Shown: positions 28,193 through 37,650 of the stretch, piece after piece
How the letters are laid out: each line of letters opens with the position of its first letter
Position numbering within the stretch: position 1 is the first letter of the stretch
NCBI GenBank assembly: GCA_965237895.1
Contig: CBDEGR010000001.1
Span: forward strand, 434,001-498,000
Source of the DNA: CBDEGR01 sp965237895
Lineage (GTDB): Bacteria; Acidobacteriota; Terriglobia; UBA7540; JAPUME01
DNA: 64,000 bases
Direction: 5' to 3'
Notes under the pieces: model-generated
The model's database searches: none
What the model saw: the letters and a program-made list of their open reading frames with translations, nothing else
Told to the model about the DNA's origin: nothing
Translations under genes and position numbers: made by a program

Positions 28193-29275
28193 ATGGGTAC
28201 AAGGACAAGTTTTCAATTCGAAGCGCTTACTCCCGGCAGCAAGGGAGTGTATCACCTTCGGGTGGCCTCGGAGGCCCTGGAGGGTTTGCCCGCCAAGATC
28301 TGCCTTGCAATTGGCGATGTCACTTCCGAGCCTGCAGTTCGAGCGGAAATCTCAGCGCATCTTCGCGACGGTTACCTTTCCATACCTGTGCTTGCCGCCT
28401 GTGGTGTTAAGCAAGGTAAAGCACTAGTGGTCACAGCGGGCATTCACGGCGATGAGTATGAAGGTATTGAGGCAATCTACCGGGTATTTGAAGCGCTCGA
28501 TCCGCAGCGGATGACCGGAAGCTTCGTGGGCGTTCCCATAGTTACCCTCCCCGCTTTTTGGTTGGGAACCCGTTTGAACCCGCTGGATCTCCAGAATATG
28601 GCGCGGGTGTTTCCGGGCTCGCTACGGGGAACGCTCAGCCAACGCCTGGCGTGGGCGTTAGTTCAGGAAGTGTTTCGTCACGCCAGCTTGTACGTTGACC
28701 TGCACAGTGCCGGCCGGCATTATCGCATGCTCACCTTATGCGGTTACACAACCGTTGGCGGGCAGGCCGCCATGGCTCGAGAAGGAGCCGAATGTTTTGG
28801 CGCGCCGGTCATATGGGAACATCCGGACTGTTCGCCGGGAAGGACCCTCTCGGCGACCCTGGCTATGGGCATTCCCTCTCTTTACACCGAAGCGTACGGA
28901 GGGGGGCACGTCCGGGCCGAAGATCTTGAATGCTATACGCGCGGCGTTGCGAACCTACTCAAGTTCCTAGATATCACTGAGATCGCTCAAGCGAAACTAG
29001 CACCTGATTACCGCCCCCTCCGCCTTTGCGGGTCCGGAGACCTGGATTTTGTCGTCAGTTGCACTCACAGCGGATTGTTTTTCTCGTCGGTTTCTCCGGG
29101 GGCCAAAGTCCGTGCCGGAGATAACCTCGGAACTGTCCGCACGCTGGAAGGCAAAATCATCGAGACAGTAGTAGCCCCCAACACTGGAGTGGTCGTATTT
29201 ATCCGAGCCACTGCCCGCATCTTTGGCGGAGAACGCGTGGCTGCACTTGCTCAAGAATCCCCAGGGTCAGGTTAA
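28193..29275 (+). CDS. Succinylglutamate desuccinylase/aspartoacylase-family protein
   Basis: A zinc carboxypeptidase-fold deacylase: VVTAGIHGDEYEGIEAI (Zn ligands His and Glu), PALWLGTR-like PAFWLGTRLNPLDL, ARVFPGS, LYVDLHSAGRHYRM (third Zn ligand His) and SLYTEAYGGGHVRAED. The C-terminal part is a beta-barrel domain with GLFFSSVSPGAKVRAGDNLG typical of the AstE/AspA-like family. It removes acyl groups from N-acyl amino acids or related amides in the cytoplasm. ATG 28193 lies ten bases after the previous stop; a GTG at 28121 in the same frame would overlap the upstream gene by 62 bases. Probably co-transcribed with the gene at 27049. Confidence 0.85.
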   Translation: MGTRTSFQFEALTPGSKGVYHLRVASEALEGLPAKICLAIGDVTSEPAVRAEISAHLRDGYLSIPVLAACGVKQGKALVVTAGIHGDEYEGIEAIYRVFEALDPQRMTGSFVGVPIVTLPAFWLGTRLNPLDLQNMARVFPGSLRGTLSQRLAWALVQEVFRHASLYVDLHSAGRHYRMLTLCGYTTVGGQAAMAREGAECFGAPVIWEHPDCSPGRTLSATLAMGIPSLYTEAYGGGHVRAEDLECYTRGVANLLKFLDITEIAQAKLAPDYRPLRLCGSGDLDFVVSCTHSGLFFSSVSPGAKVRAGDNLGTVRTLEGKIIETVVAPNTGVVVFIRATARIFGGERVAALAQESPGSG

Positions 29276-29591
29276 CCTGCGTTATTCGAGCCGGGCGTGC
29301 TCAAGCCGGGCGATTCTGGCCCCCTCCCCAGAACTTTTCACAAATCTCTCTGGGAGGATGGAAAAGCCGTATCACTCCTGCCCGATCATGTCGGCAGTCC
29401 AGACCGGCAGCTTCCCCCTCCGGAAGTCTACAGCTCCGACCTAGATGTCAGTTTCCTCGCCGCGATGGGCATGGGTCATTCGCAGTTCATCTCCACCAGC
29501 AACAGGAGATTCGATGCCCGCCCCATGTGGCCGGTATCGATTAGCTTCGACCAGGACACAGCACCTACGGTTTCTAATGCCGCTCGCAAAG
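29276..29591. other. Intergenic region between convergent genes
   Basis: About 315 bp. Open frames run through it but show no domain I recognise, and I see no terminator hairpin with a T-run. Confidence 0.4.
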
Positions 29592-30917
29592 CTATAGCGA
29601 GGTGTCCTCGATCTCACACAAAACCTGGTCCGCGCACTCCAGCGCCATCTCAACATCTTGCGCGGTGTGCGCCGCTGAGATATACCACAAACCCCGGCCC
29701 AGAATGCGAATGCCTCTGCGCAGCAGGCCCACCACAAATTTGTCGAGTTTTTTTCCGTCATAGCCGGTGCACTGACGGAAATCCGTTACCGAGGCCATGG
29801 AGGAAAAGCCGGTATGGAACACAGGCCCAGGTCCCTGCACAAGGAGCGGCGGATTACTGCTCCCCACCCGCTTTCGCAGACCCTCTATCAATCGCTGTCC
29901 GAGCCGGGTGATGCGAGAGTAGACTTCTCCTTCGTTCCTTGTCAGGATCTCGAGTGTGGCAAGAGCTGCAGCAACACTCGAAATATTGGCGTTAAACGTG
30001 CCTGCATGGATTACTTGGCCATCGCCGAGCAACTCCATATACTCTCTTTTACCGGCCAAGACGCTGATCGGAAAACCGCTCCCCATCGCTTTACCGTAGG
30101 TGGCGAGGTCCGGGATGATTCCGAAGTACTCCTGAGCGCCTCCCGGGGCCAGGCGGAAACCGGTGATCACCTCATCAAACACCAGGACAACATTAAACCG
30201 GTGGCAAAGTTCATGCAATCCTTTGAGGTATCCGGGTTTAGGCATGATGCAGCTGGTATTGCACATGACCGGCTCCAAGATCAGGACAGCTATGTCGAGG
30301 TCGCGCTCCAGCGTTTGTTGCACGACGTTGAGATCGTTCCACGGAATCACAGTGACTTCATCCTTCACCGAAGGGAGCTGCCCTCGACTGAGTGCGACCG
30401 GGTCCCACCGGTCTCGTTCAGCTTGGAAGCGTACGTCGACGAAAACGTTGTCGTACCAGCCATGATAATGTCCTTCAAATTTTACGATCTTCCGCTTGCC
30501 CGTCACGGCTCGAGCTAACCGAATCGCCGTGTGGACGGCGTCCGATCCGCTGTTGCAGAAGCGCACGAGATCAACGCCGGGGATGATCTCGATCAGTTTG
30601 CGTGCCAAGTCGATCTCGATTTCCGATTGGCCTCCATACAATTGCCCCTTGGCCAGTTCCTCCCGGACCCTCGCCAAAACTTCGGGATGGGAATGCCCTA
30701 GCAAGAGCGGACCTTGACTGAGGGCGAAGTCCAGGTATTCGTTCCCGTCCACGTCCTGTATCCGGGCTCCGCAGCCCCCACGAAAAAACAGAGGATGAGG
30801 CTTTTCAAGAGAGCGGAAATGGCTGCTGACGCCCCCTGCCATGTAATGTTGGGCTTGCTCGAAAAGCTTTCGCGAAGTTTCGAAACGATATTCTGTTTTT
30901 GCTTCGCTCTTTCTCAT
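29592..30917 (-). CDS. Glutamate-1-semialdehyde aminomutase-like class III aminotransferase
   Basis: A 441-residue PLP enzyme: HYMAGGVSSHFRSLEKPHPL (typical GSA-AM opening), FFRGGCGARIQDVDGNEYLDF, RFCNSGSDAVHTAIRLARAV, KFEGHYHGWYDNVF, LVFDEVITGFR (Asp 248) and TYGKAMGSGFPISVLAG (PLP Lys 276). The family includes the heme-pathway aminomutase HemL and many catabolic aminotransferases. Here the linkage to a DapA-type aldolase 37 bp upstream on the same strand, and the lack of heme genes, favour a catabolic role. Start at 30917 has AAAGGTGA just before it. Full length. Confidence 0.88.
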   Translation of the reverse strand: MRKSEAKTEYRFETSRKLFEQAQHYMAGGVSSHFRSLEKPHPLFFRGGCGARIQDVDGNEYLDFALSQGPLLLGHSHPEVLARVREELAKGQLYGGQSEIEIDLARKLIEIIPGVDLVRFCNSGSDAVHTAIRLARAVTGKRKIVKFEGHYHGWYDNVFVDVRFQAERDRWDPVALSRGQLPSVKDEVTVIPWNDLNVVQQTLERDLDIAVLILEPVMCNTSCIMPKPGYLKGLHELCHRFNVVLVFDEVITGFRLAPGGAQEYFGIIPDLATYGKAMGSGFPISVLAGKREYMELLGDGQVIHAGTFNANISSVAAALATLEILTRNEGEVYSRITRLGQRLIEGLRKRVGSSNPPLLVQGPGPVFHTGFSSMASVTDFRQCTGYDGKKLDKFVVGLLRRGIRILGRGLWYISAAHTAQDVEMALECADQVLCEIEDTSL

Positions 30918-30954
30918 CGTTCACCTTTCTACCTAGCGGTCCCTGTGTTCACCT

Positions 30955-31851
30955 TCAGACCAGTTCCAGTTCCCGCAGGACGGCTTCCACCCTGTTCCGG
31001 CCTTCCGCGGTGGTCTGCTGATACGGTCGCACAGCGAAATTCCCCGGAATTCCACGGAGGTTCATCGCAGCGGTAAAACCCGCGAAAATGGAGTCGATTC
31101 TAACGATGGAAGCAAGTCTGCTAAGTTTTCTCTGGGCCGACTCGGCCGAGTCCTTATCGCTGTTCCGAAAACTTCGCAGAATCTCAACACCGTACTCTGG
31201 TGCCAGCGCAAAGAGTCCATCCACGATGCCATGCGCCCCCATCTGAAGCGCCACATCAAAAAAAGGAGTGATGCCGGATAGAACCCGGAAGTCGCCGGAA
31301 TTCCCAAAACGCTCTGCGCATAGCCGCAAGGTCAACAGATTTCCAGATTCCTTTAATCCCACGATGTTGCCGATCTTGGAGAGCTCCAGGATCAGGTCGA
31401 AGTCCAGTGTGTGCTTGGTGTAGGCCGGCTGGTTATAGAGATAAACGGGCAGATTCGTTGCTGAGGCCAGGTCTGTGAAGTAATCCAATAATTCCGCCTG
31501 CGTGAATGTGAAAAAAAACGGCGCAACCAGGGCTATCCCAGTAATGGGGTGTCGTTCAGCCCAGCGCATGCGGGTCAATGTGCGCTCGGTGCTGGTGTCT
31601 CCGCAGCCTACAATCACAGGGATTCTTTCACTCACTTCATCCATGGTTACTTCGATGGCCTGCCGAAACGTGTCATCCTTTAGCAGTTGCATACTCCCCA
31701 TCGTTCCCATCACCAACAGCGCATCCACTCCGGCTTCAAGCTGCATCCGGATCTGGCGGCGCATTCCCTCTTCGTGAAGATCCTCCCGAGCATCCAGGGG
31801 TGTGCCTAAAGCGGTTACCACTCCCCCGATCGGTGACGTCTTATGTCCCAT
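30955..31851 (-). CDS. DapA/N-acetylneuraminate lyase family aldolase
   Basis: A TIM-barrel class I aldolase of the dihydrodipicolinate synthase family. The Schiff-base lysine is Lys167 (NIVGLKESG) and the catalytic tyrosine is Tyr139 (VYLYNQPAYT). The carboxylate-binding loop reads GTMGSM (49-54) instead of the usual GTTGE, an unusual change: the second Thr and the Glu are replaced. Members make dihydrodipicolinate or cleave sialic acid, KDG and related keto acids. The altered loop and the catabolic surroundings argue against lysine synthesis. ATG 31851 is preceded by GAGAGG; the frame is open 12 codons further. Likely an operon with the aminotransferase downstream. Confidence 0.87.
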   Translation of the reverse strand: MGHKTSPIGGVVTALGTPLDAREDLHEEGMRRQIRMQLEAGVDALLVMGTMGSMQLLKDDTFRQAIEVTMDEVSERIPVIVGCGDTSTERTLTRMRWAERHPITGIALVAPFFFTFTQAELLDYFTDLASATNLPVYLYNQPAYTKHTLDFDLILELSKIGNIVGLKESGNLLTLRLCAERFGNSGDFRVLSGITPFFDVALQMGAHGIVDGLFALAPEYGVEILRSFRNSDKDSAESAQRKLSRLASIVRIDSIFAGFTAAMNLRGIPGNFAVRPYQQTTAEGRNRVEAVLRELELV

Positions 31852-32355
31852 CCTTGCCTCTCTCACCTTTTGAGCAATTGCTCTCAACAGATTACGCCGC
31901 CTCGTCTCACGACGACCAAGCTGACGAGTCGGTGTTCTTGAATTTTCAACGCTCTGATTGTACCATTCATGCCGAGAAGCGGCTTTTCGCTTTCAAGACA
32001 AAGCCGGCGGGAATAGTGATAGACTCGGATCCAATCACGAACGCACTCGATTATCCAACAATAAAGAATGTTAGTCCAATCGCAGCATATTGTCAGAGAA
32101 AGAGGCCTATTCGAATCCACCTTTTAGGTCCTTACTACTCTCAAGAAAGATCGGGGACTCCATGGCAGGTCTTGGAGCGCGCGCCTGGAACAAATTCTTT
32201 TGCACCGCCCCTGCCCCGCGTTGCCTAGGCTCCAGTCGAGTAAGCAAAATGTCCATCCGTCAGAGTTTGATTAGTGTACCATTATTGTATCGTGGTAAAA
32301 GCTACCGTTTGTGGCCCTTCTCTGGACCCAGAGATCGAATTCGGGGAGTCTGTCT
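31852..32355. other. Intergenic region between divergent genes
   Basis: About 500 bp between the aldolase and the M81 peptidase gene, presumably holding both promoters. No coding frame with recognisable content and no clear operator. Confidence 0.4.
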
Positions 32356-33891
32356 ATGAATAGAGTCGGAATGGTCTCATTTATGCACGAATCGAATACC
32401 TTTAATCCAACTCCTACCACGCTTGAGATGTTCGAGAACACCGCTCTCCTATTCGGCGACGCTATCCAGGCACACTCCTCCCAAGCGCATCACGAGGTCG
32501 GTGGGATGCTTGAGATGATCCCACAGTTGGGGGCACAAATTGTCCCTCTCGTGATGGCCTGGGCGATGCCCTCCGGAGTAATTCAGGAGGACGTGTACGA
32601 AAAAATCTTGAACGCGATTCTGACTCACATGAAGGGACAACCTCTGGATGGTCTGCTCCTCTCACTGCACGGCGCAATGGTGGCTGAGCATGTTCGCGAT
32701 GCTGACGGATTCACTACGGCCAGAATCCGCCGGGCCGTCGGGCCCGATTTTCCGATCGTGTTGACGCTCGATTTACACGCCAATGTCTCGCCCCAGATGG
32801 TCTCCAATGTCACGGCAACGATCCTCTATCGCAGCAATCCCCACCTCGATCAGCGCGACAGAGGGTGTGATGCGGCCAGATTGATGGTTGAAATCCTCGA
32901 TGGGAAAATACGTCCCGTCCAAGCGCTGGCAAAACCGCCGCAGTTGGTCCCTATCCTGGCGCAGCGAACAGATTCCGAACCGATGGCGGGACTCTACAGA
33001 CGATTAGGGGAGATTGCCGGAATGCCCGGAGTTCTCTCCGCCGGTATCGCTCTGGGCTTCCCCTACGCGGACGTCGAAGAAATGGGATTAACTGTTCTTG
33101 TGGTTGCCGATGGAAATGAAGAGATTGCGGCAGGACATGCACGCGATCTGGCCGTGAAAGCCTGGGAACTTCGCACACAATGGAATAGAACCGGCACGCC
33201 AATTTCTGAAGCAATTCGGCAGGCCGCTGAGGCCGATAAGACCCCGGTGACGCTGCTCGATGTTGGGGACAATATCGGGGGAGGAAGTCCGGGCAACGGT
33301 ACCGCTATCTTTGAGGCCATTCAGATGGCTGGAATCGAGAATGCACTGGTGGTCCTATGCGATCCTGAGGCGGTCCGATCCTGCTTACAGGCAGGTGTGG
33401 GGCAGAATGTTACCCTCGACGTGGGCGGCACCAACGACGGCCAGCACGGCCGGTCGGTCACAATCGTAGGAAAGGTAAAGCTATTGTCGGACGGCCTGTT
33501 CGTTGAGCGCACAGCCCGGCACGGCGGCAGCCTGCTGAACAACCAGGGACTGACTGCCGTGGTCGAGACCGCGGAAAGACACACGGTCGTTCTGACATCC
33601 TCACGGATGCCCCCGTTCAGTCTGGAGCAGATCTTGAGCCTGGGCATCAAACCCGAGTCCAAGCGAATGTTGATCGCCAAGGGCGCGATCGCTCCCCGAG
33701 CAGCCTACGCGCCGGTCTCGGCTCGGATGATCGAAGTCGACTCGCCCGGCATCACCGCAGCAAATCCGGCCCGTTTCGACTACCGCTTTAGGCGCAGACC
33801 GATGTTCCCACTAGAGACCGAGGCAGAGTATTTAGGCGACTTTTTGATATTCAACCCCCAAGGAAACAAACACTTGTTTCCCTGTTCTTGA
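32356..33891 (+). CDS. M81 family metallopeptidase (MlrC-like)
   Basis: A 511-residue protein with the MlrC layout: N-terminal M81 domain starting RVGMVSFMHESNTFNPTPTT, then GLLLSLHGAMVAEHVRDADG, IVLTLDLHANVSPQMV, YRSNPHLDQRDRGCDAARLM, and the C-terminal MlrC domain with LLDVGDNIGGGSPGNGTAIF and VDSPGITAANPARFDY. In microcystin degraders MlrC cleaves linear peptide products; other members act on unknown small peptides or amides. The His-Glu and HAN motifs fit a zinc site. ATG 32356 follows CGGGGAG at good spacing. It is followed on the same strand by an M24 peptidase 37 bases downstream, so the two probably work on the same peptide-like substrate. Confidence 0.9.
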   Translation: MNRVGMVSFMHESNTFNPTPTTLEMFENTALLFGDAIQAHSSQAHHEVGGMLEMIPQLGAQIVPLVMAWAMPSGVIQEDVYEKILNAILTHMKGQPLDGLLLSLHGAMVAEHVRDADGFTTARIRRAVGPDFPIVLTLDLHANVSPQMVSNVTATILYRSNPHLDQRDRGCDAARLMVEILDGKIRPVQALAKPPQLVPILAQRTDSEPMAGLYRRLGEIAGMPGVLSAGIALGFPYADVEEMGLTVLVVADGNEEIAAGHARDLAVKAWELRTQWNRTGTPISEAIRQAAEADKTPVTLLDVGDNIGGGSPGNGTAIFEAIQMAGIENALVVLCDPEAVRSCLQAGVGQNVTLDVGGTNDGQHGRSVTIVGKVKLLSDGLFVERTARHGGSLLNNQGLTAVVETAERHTVVLTSSRMPPFSLEQILSLGIKPESKRMLIAKGAIAPRAAYAPVSARMIEVDSPGITAANPARFDYRFRRRPMFPLETEAEYLGDFLIFNPQGNKHLFPCS

Positions 33892-33928
33892 CTAAAATAG
33901 GCGGGAAAATTACCCGGAGCCAGCTCAG

Positions 33929-35068
33929 ATGAGAATTCAATTAGAAGGGCATCAATGTAGGCAACGGCAATTACGATTTGCTCAGTTCTTGGCCAACCGT
34001 GACACCGACCTGGCCGTCATTACCGACTGGCGTGACGTGTACTACTTTACCGGCGTGATCACGGAAATGCCCTATCCACGGGCCTTTATTATGGAGTTGG
34101 GGAAGAACACCACCCTGGTGGCAGAGAGGGAATTCGCTGAAGCGGCGGTGGACCTGCAATGTGCCTATCCTCTGCAAGCCTTGGCCACATTGAATTTTCA
34201 ACCCAATGCGGCCTTGGCCTGTATCTTGGAGGACGCTGTTCCTAAGGGCAAACGGATTGCTGTGCAGCACGAATCGTTACTGGGCGCTGCCGCACGAGCC
34301 ATCGCCGGGCGTAACGGTGCCGACCTGATTCCCGTCGACGACGATCTCCTCCGCATACAGGCGATCAAAGATGGGGATGAAATCCGGGTCATGAAGCGTG
34401 CCAATGAACTCAACGACGTCGGCTACTCGGCAGTTCGTGAGGCAATCCGAGAGGGTGCCAGTGAAGCTGAGGTGCTGGCGGTGGGCAAAGCCGCGGTTAC
34501 CAGGGCAGCCGAAGGTGAATGTTTCTATAACGGTGATTTTTGCTGTGCTCAGCCGGGCGGGTTCGCCACGGAAAGGCGCTGCCGGGCGGGTGAACTTTAC
34601 ATTGTCGACGCGTGGGTGTGTTACCAAGGTTACTGGTCCGATAATTGCCGCACCTTTCCCGTCACTTCAATCGACGATGCTCAGCGTAAGGCTTGGGAGA
34701 CGACCGAGCAGACCGTCCTGATGGCCGAGCAGATGGTGAAGCCGGGCGTATCGTGCCGTGAGGTGTTTTATGCTATGAAGGCGATGCAGGACGGGATCAA
34801 ACCCAACGCGCTGATCCACCACGGCGGGCACGGAGTAGGCCTTCGCAGTCATGGCTATCCACGAATCAATCCTCACTTTGACGACACTTTCGAGGCAGGT
34901 AACACCATCACCATCGAGCCCGGCGTCTACGGGAAAGAGCTTCGGGGAGGCATTCGATTGGAGCACAACTATCTGGTAACCCAGGAAGGTGTCGACCGGC
35001 TGAATAAATTTCCCATTTCGGTACCGGACCGGGACGATCGACACCTTGGAGGCCGCATATCCGACTGA
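33929..35068 (+). CDS. M24 family metallopeptidase (Xaa-Pro aminopeptidase type)
   Basis: A 379-residue pita-bread peptidase. The N-terminal creatinase-like domain (VITDWRDVYYFTGVITEMPY) precedes the catalytic domain with the five metal ligands: Asp in ELYIVDAWV, Asp in WSDNCRTFPV, His in HHGGHGVGLRSHGYPRI, Glu in ITIEPGVYG and Glu in IRLEHNYLV. It would release N-terminal residues from peptides, often before proline, in the cytoplasm. Co-directional with the M81 gene (37-bp gap) and an SDR gene (84-bp gap), so an operon is likely. Confidence 0.9.
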   Translation: MRIQLEGHQCRQRQLRFAQFLANRDTDLAVITDWRDVYYFTGVITEMPYPRAFIMELGKNTTLVAEREFAEAAVDLQCAYPLQALATLNFQPNAALACILEDAVPKGKRIAVQHESLLGAAARAIAGRNGADLIPVDDDLLRIQAIKDGDEIRVMKRANELNDVGYSAVREAIREGASEAEVLAVGKAAVTRAAEGECFYNGDFCCAQPGGFATERRCRAGELYIVDAWVCYQGYWSDNCRTFPVTSIDDAQRKAWETTEQTVLMAEQMVKPGVSCREVFYAMKAMQDGIKPNALIHHGGHGVGLRSHGYPRINPHFDDTFEAGNTITIEPGVYGKELRGGIRLEHNYLVTQEGVDRLNKFPISVPDRDDRHLGGRISD

Positions 35069-35152
35069 GAAGTGATCACCGACAAGAAAATCAATTCGCT
35101 GAGCGTCTCCCCGCGCTCCCGCGAGGACAGACAAAGAATGGAGGTTTCAACC

Positions 35153-35953
35153 ATGAGGTTGAAGGATAAAGTTGCCCTGGTGACGGGGGCTTCCGGCGGA
35201 TTAGGCACCTCCGTCTGTGAGGCGTTTTCCCGTGAAGGGGCTGATTGCGTAGTCGTGTATCGTAGCGATAGGGTCCAGGCTGAAAAAACAGCCCGAACGG
35301 TCTCGGGCTTGGGCAGGCGTGCTGAACTGATCCAGGCGGATGTGACAGACGAGAGGCAGGTTCAGGCAATGTTTGACGCCGTTGGCCGCACCTTCGGTGG
35401 CCTCGATATCTTGGTGGCCAACGCGGGTTACGGTTCGGTCAAGCCGTTGTTAGAGACGACGTTGGCCGATTTCGAAAAGCTCATCCGTGTCAACTTGGTT
35501 GGGACCTATTTGACCGTGCGGCACGGTGCGGCTCTAATGGCCAAGCGAAACCGAGGGAAAATCATTGCCGTGTCTTCCATCCATGGATCAGGAGGAACGC
35601 ACGGCTGCTCACTCTATGCGGCCACCAAGGCCGGCATCAACAACTTTACTCGCGGGGCGGCCTTCGACTTGGCCGAGTTCAATATTCAGGTGAATTGCAT
35701 AGCTCCAGGAGCTGTACCTGTGCCGAAGGACCCGCCCCCCGCAAAAGGGTCAGAACTCTATGAGGCCTGGATGCGGTACACACCGCTGGGACGATTTGGC
35801 ATCCCGTCGGATGTGGCGCAGGCTGCGGTTTACTTGGCAAGCAGCGACAGCGACTGGGTCACGGGTCAAATTTTGCAGGTAGACGGTGGTGTCAGCGCGG
35901 GACGGTTGATCCCTTCGTTTAAACACTACGGTCCGAAACCGAAGATGGGGTGA
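35153..35953 (+). CDS. SDR-family oxidoreductase (FabG-like), third gene of peptidase operon
   Basis: A classical short-chain dehydrogenase: NAD(P) site KVALVTGASGGLGTSV, ILVANAG, catalytic Ser in IIAVSSIHGSGG, Tyr-x3-Lys in LYAATKAGINNF, and the C-terminal GQILQVDGGVSAGR. ATG 35153 is chosen because GGAGG lies 8 bases upstream; the frame is open from a GTG at 35072. Substrate is unknown; its position suggests reduction or oxidation of a product of the peptide pathway. Standard length. Confidence 0.9.
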   Translation: MRLKDKVALVTGASGGLGTSVCEAFSREGADCVVVYRSDRVQAEKTARTVSGLGRRAELIQADVTDERQVQAMFDAVGRTFGGLDILVANAGYGSVKPLLETTLADFEKLIRVNLVGTYLTVRHGAALMAKRNRGKIIAVSSIHGSGGTHGCSLYAATKAGINNFTRGAAFDLAEFNIQVNCIAPGAVPVPKDPPPAKGSELYEAWMRYTPLGRFGIPSDVAQAAVYLASSDSDWVTGQILQVDGGVSAGRLIPSFKHYGPKPKMG

Positions 35954-36061
35954 CTTAGGGAGTGCCTCGTTGCTTGGCACCGATATCGCACCGTCTGACG
36001 TGTTACGGCAAGAAAATGACTCAGATGAGGTCTCCGCTTAGGCAAGATGGATGATTGAATT

Positions 36062-36247
36062 CACCGGAAGGACAGCTACGGCAGGACCTCGGCTTATGTC
36101 TATCTAGAGGACGGCACACACTTACACGCCGAGATCGTGAAGCAGGGATACGGCTACGCCTATACGAGGTTTCCGGTCCGCTACCTTGAGGAATTTAGCC
36201 GAGAAGATCAATCTCAGAACCATCAAACGTCTCCCGGATGTTCTTAA
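36062..36247 (+). pseudogene. Staphylococcal-nuclease-like (SNase) domain, C-terminal remnant
   Basis: The frame reads DSYGRTSAYVYLEDGTHLHA then EIVKQGYGYAYTRFPVRYLE, closely matching the end of thermonuclease-type domains (consensus DRYGRTLAYVYLDDG, LVRQGYARAY). There is no start codon and no N-terminal half, and the frame ends at TAA 36245-36247 after unrelated residues. Confidence 0.75.
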
Positions 36248-36335
36248 GCCATTCTTCGCAACACAGGAGTGCACCGCACACTCGACGCATCGGAGCACAG
36301 AAACCCGAAACTCATGAGCTGGGACTGGTGGACGA

Positions 36336-37584
36336 TCAGGCTAGAAGCTTCCTGACCACGTTGCCGTGCACGTCGGTGAGGCGGTGGTGGCGTCCCTGGA
36401 ACTTGAAGGTCAGCTTCTTATGGTCGATTCCCATGCAGTGCAAGATGGTCGCCTGTAAGTCGTGGACGTGAACAGGATCTTCCACGATGTTGTAGCAATA
36501 ATCGTCCGTCTGGCCGAGGGAGATGCCGGGCTTGATGCCGCCGCCGGCTGCCCACATGGTAAAACAGCGAGGGTGGTGGTCGCGGCCATAATTGGTCACT
36601 GTCAGCTTGCCCTGGCAGTAAACGGTTCGACCGAACTCGCCGCCCCAGATGACCAGGGTTTCATCCAGCAGACCCCGTTGTTTCAGGTCTTGGATCAGCG
36701 CCGCCGAAGGCTGGTCAGTATCCTTGCATTGCAAGGGGGTATCTCTAGGCAGATTAAAATGCTGATCCCAGCCTCGATGGTAAAGCTGGACGAAGCGGAC
36801 GTCGCGTTCCGCCAGGCGTCTGGCCAGCAGGCAGTTGGCAGCATACGTTCCGGGTTTCCTCGAGTCGGGACCATACATCTCGAAGGTATGCTCCGGCTCC
36901 CCGGATAGGTCCATCAACTCAGGTACGGAGGACTGCATACGGTAGGCCATTTCGTATTGGGCAATGCGAGTGTTGATCTCCGGGTCACCGAAGGCGCCGG
37001 CCTTCATGCGGTTGAGCTTCTCGATACCATCCAGCATGCGACGGCGGGTAATCCTATTGATGCCGGGGGCGTCGGAAAGGTACAGAACCGGGTCACCGCT
37101 GGAGCGAAACTTCACGCCCTGGTGGGTAGAAGGTAAAAAGCCACTGCCCCATAGGCGAGAGAACAGCGGTTGGGCGTCGCTTTCCCCACTCCCCTGGGAG
37201 ATCAGTACCACGAAGGCGGGCAGGTCCCGGTTCTCACTGCCCAGGCCGTAGCTGAGCCAAGTGCCCAGGCTGGGCCGCCCGGGCCGCTGGCTGCCGGTCT
37301 GGATAAAGGTGATCGCCGGGTCGTGGTTGATGGCGTCCGTGTGCATGGTCCTGATAAGGGCGATGTCGTCGACAATCCTTGCCGTGTGAGGGAGCAATTC
37401 ACTGATCCAGGTGCCCGATCGGCCGTGCCGGCTAAAATTGAAAATCGAAGGGGCCACCGGCAACGAGCCCTGGTTTGCCGTCATTCCCGTAATACGCTGG
37501 CCGCGGCGAATGGAGTCGGGTAAATTCGTGCCCTGCAGATCTTGGAGTTTGGGCTTGTAATCGTACAGATCCACCTGGGAAGGT
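36336..37584 (-). pseudogene. DUF1501 protein, 5' end removed by IS3 copy 1
   Basis: About 415 residues of a DUF1501 (sulfatase-like/alkaline-phosphatase superfamily) protein remain, starting in the middle of the conserved GGPSQVDxFDYKP motif (seen as [13 protein letters not shown]). Other family blocks are [27 protein letters not shown] [98 protein letters not shown] and [20 protein letters not shown]. These proteins are normally Tat-exported, about 460-490 residues long, and often paired with DUF1549/DUF1553 cytochromes, which are absent here. The IS end at 37585 removes the first 60-70 codons including the export signal, and the missing part is not found next to either IS copy. A fused start inside the IS is open but would give a non-exported protein. 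Confidence 0.88.
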
Positions 37585-37650
37585 TGACCTGACCCCCTCA
37601 AACCGGTCCAGTTCTAATGTTAGAGTTGGACCTGGAATAGGGAGGTCAGG

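Noticed and set aside
29297..29911. Plus-strand frame across the end of the aminotransferase gene
   Set aside because: Two thirds overlap a well-supported minus-strand gene and it has no recognisable motif.
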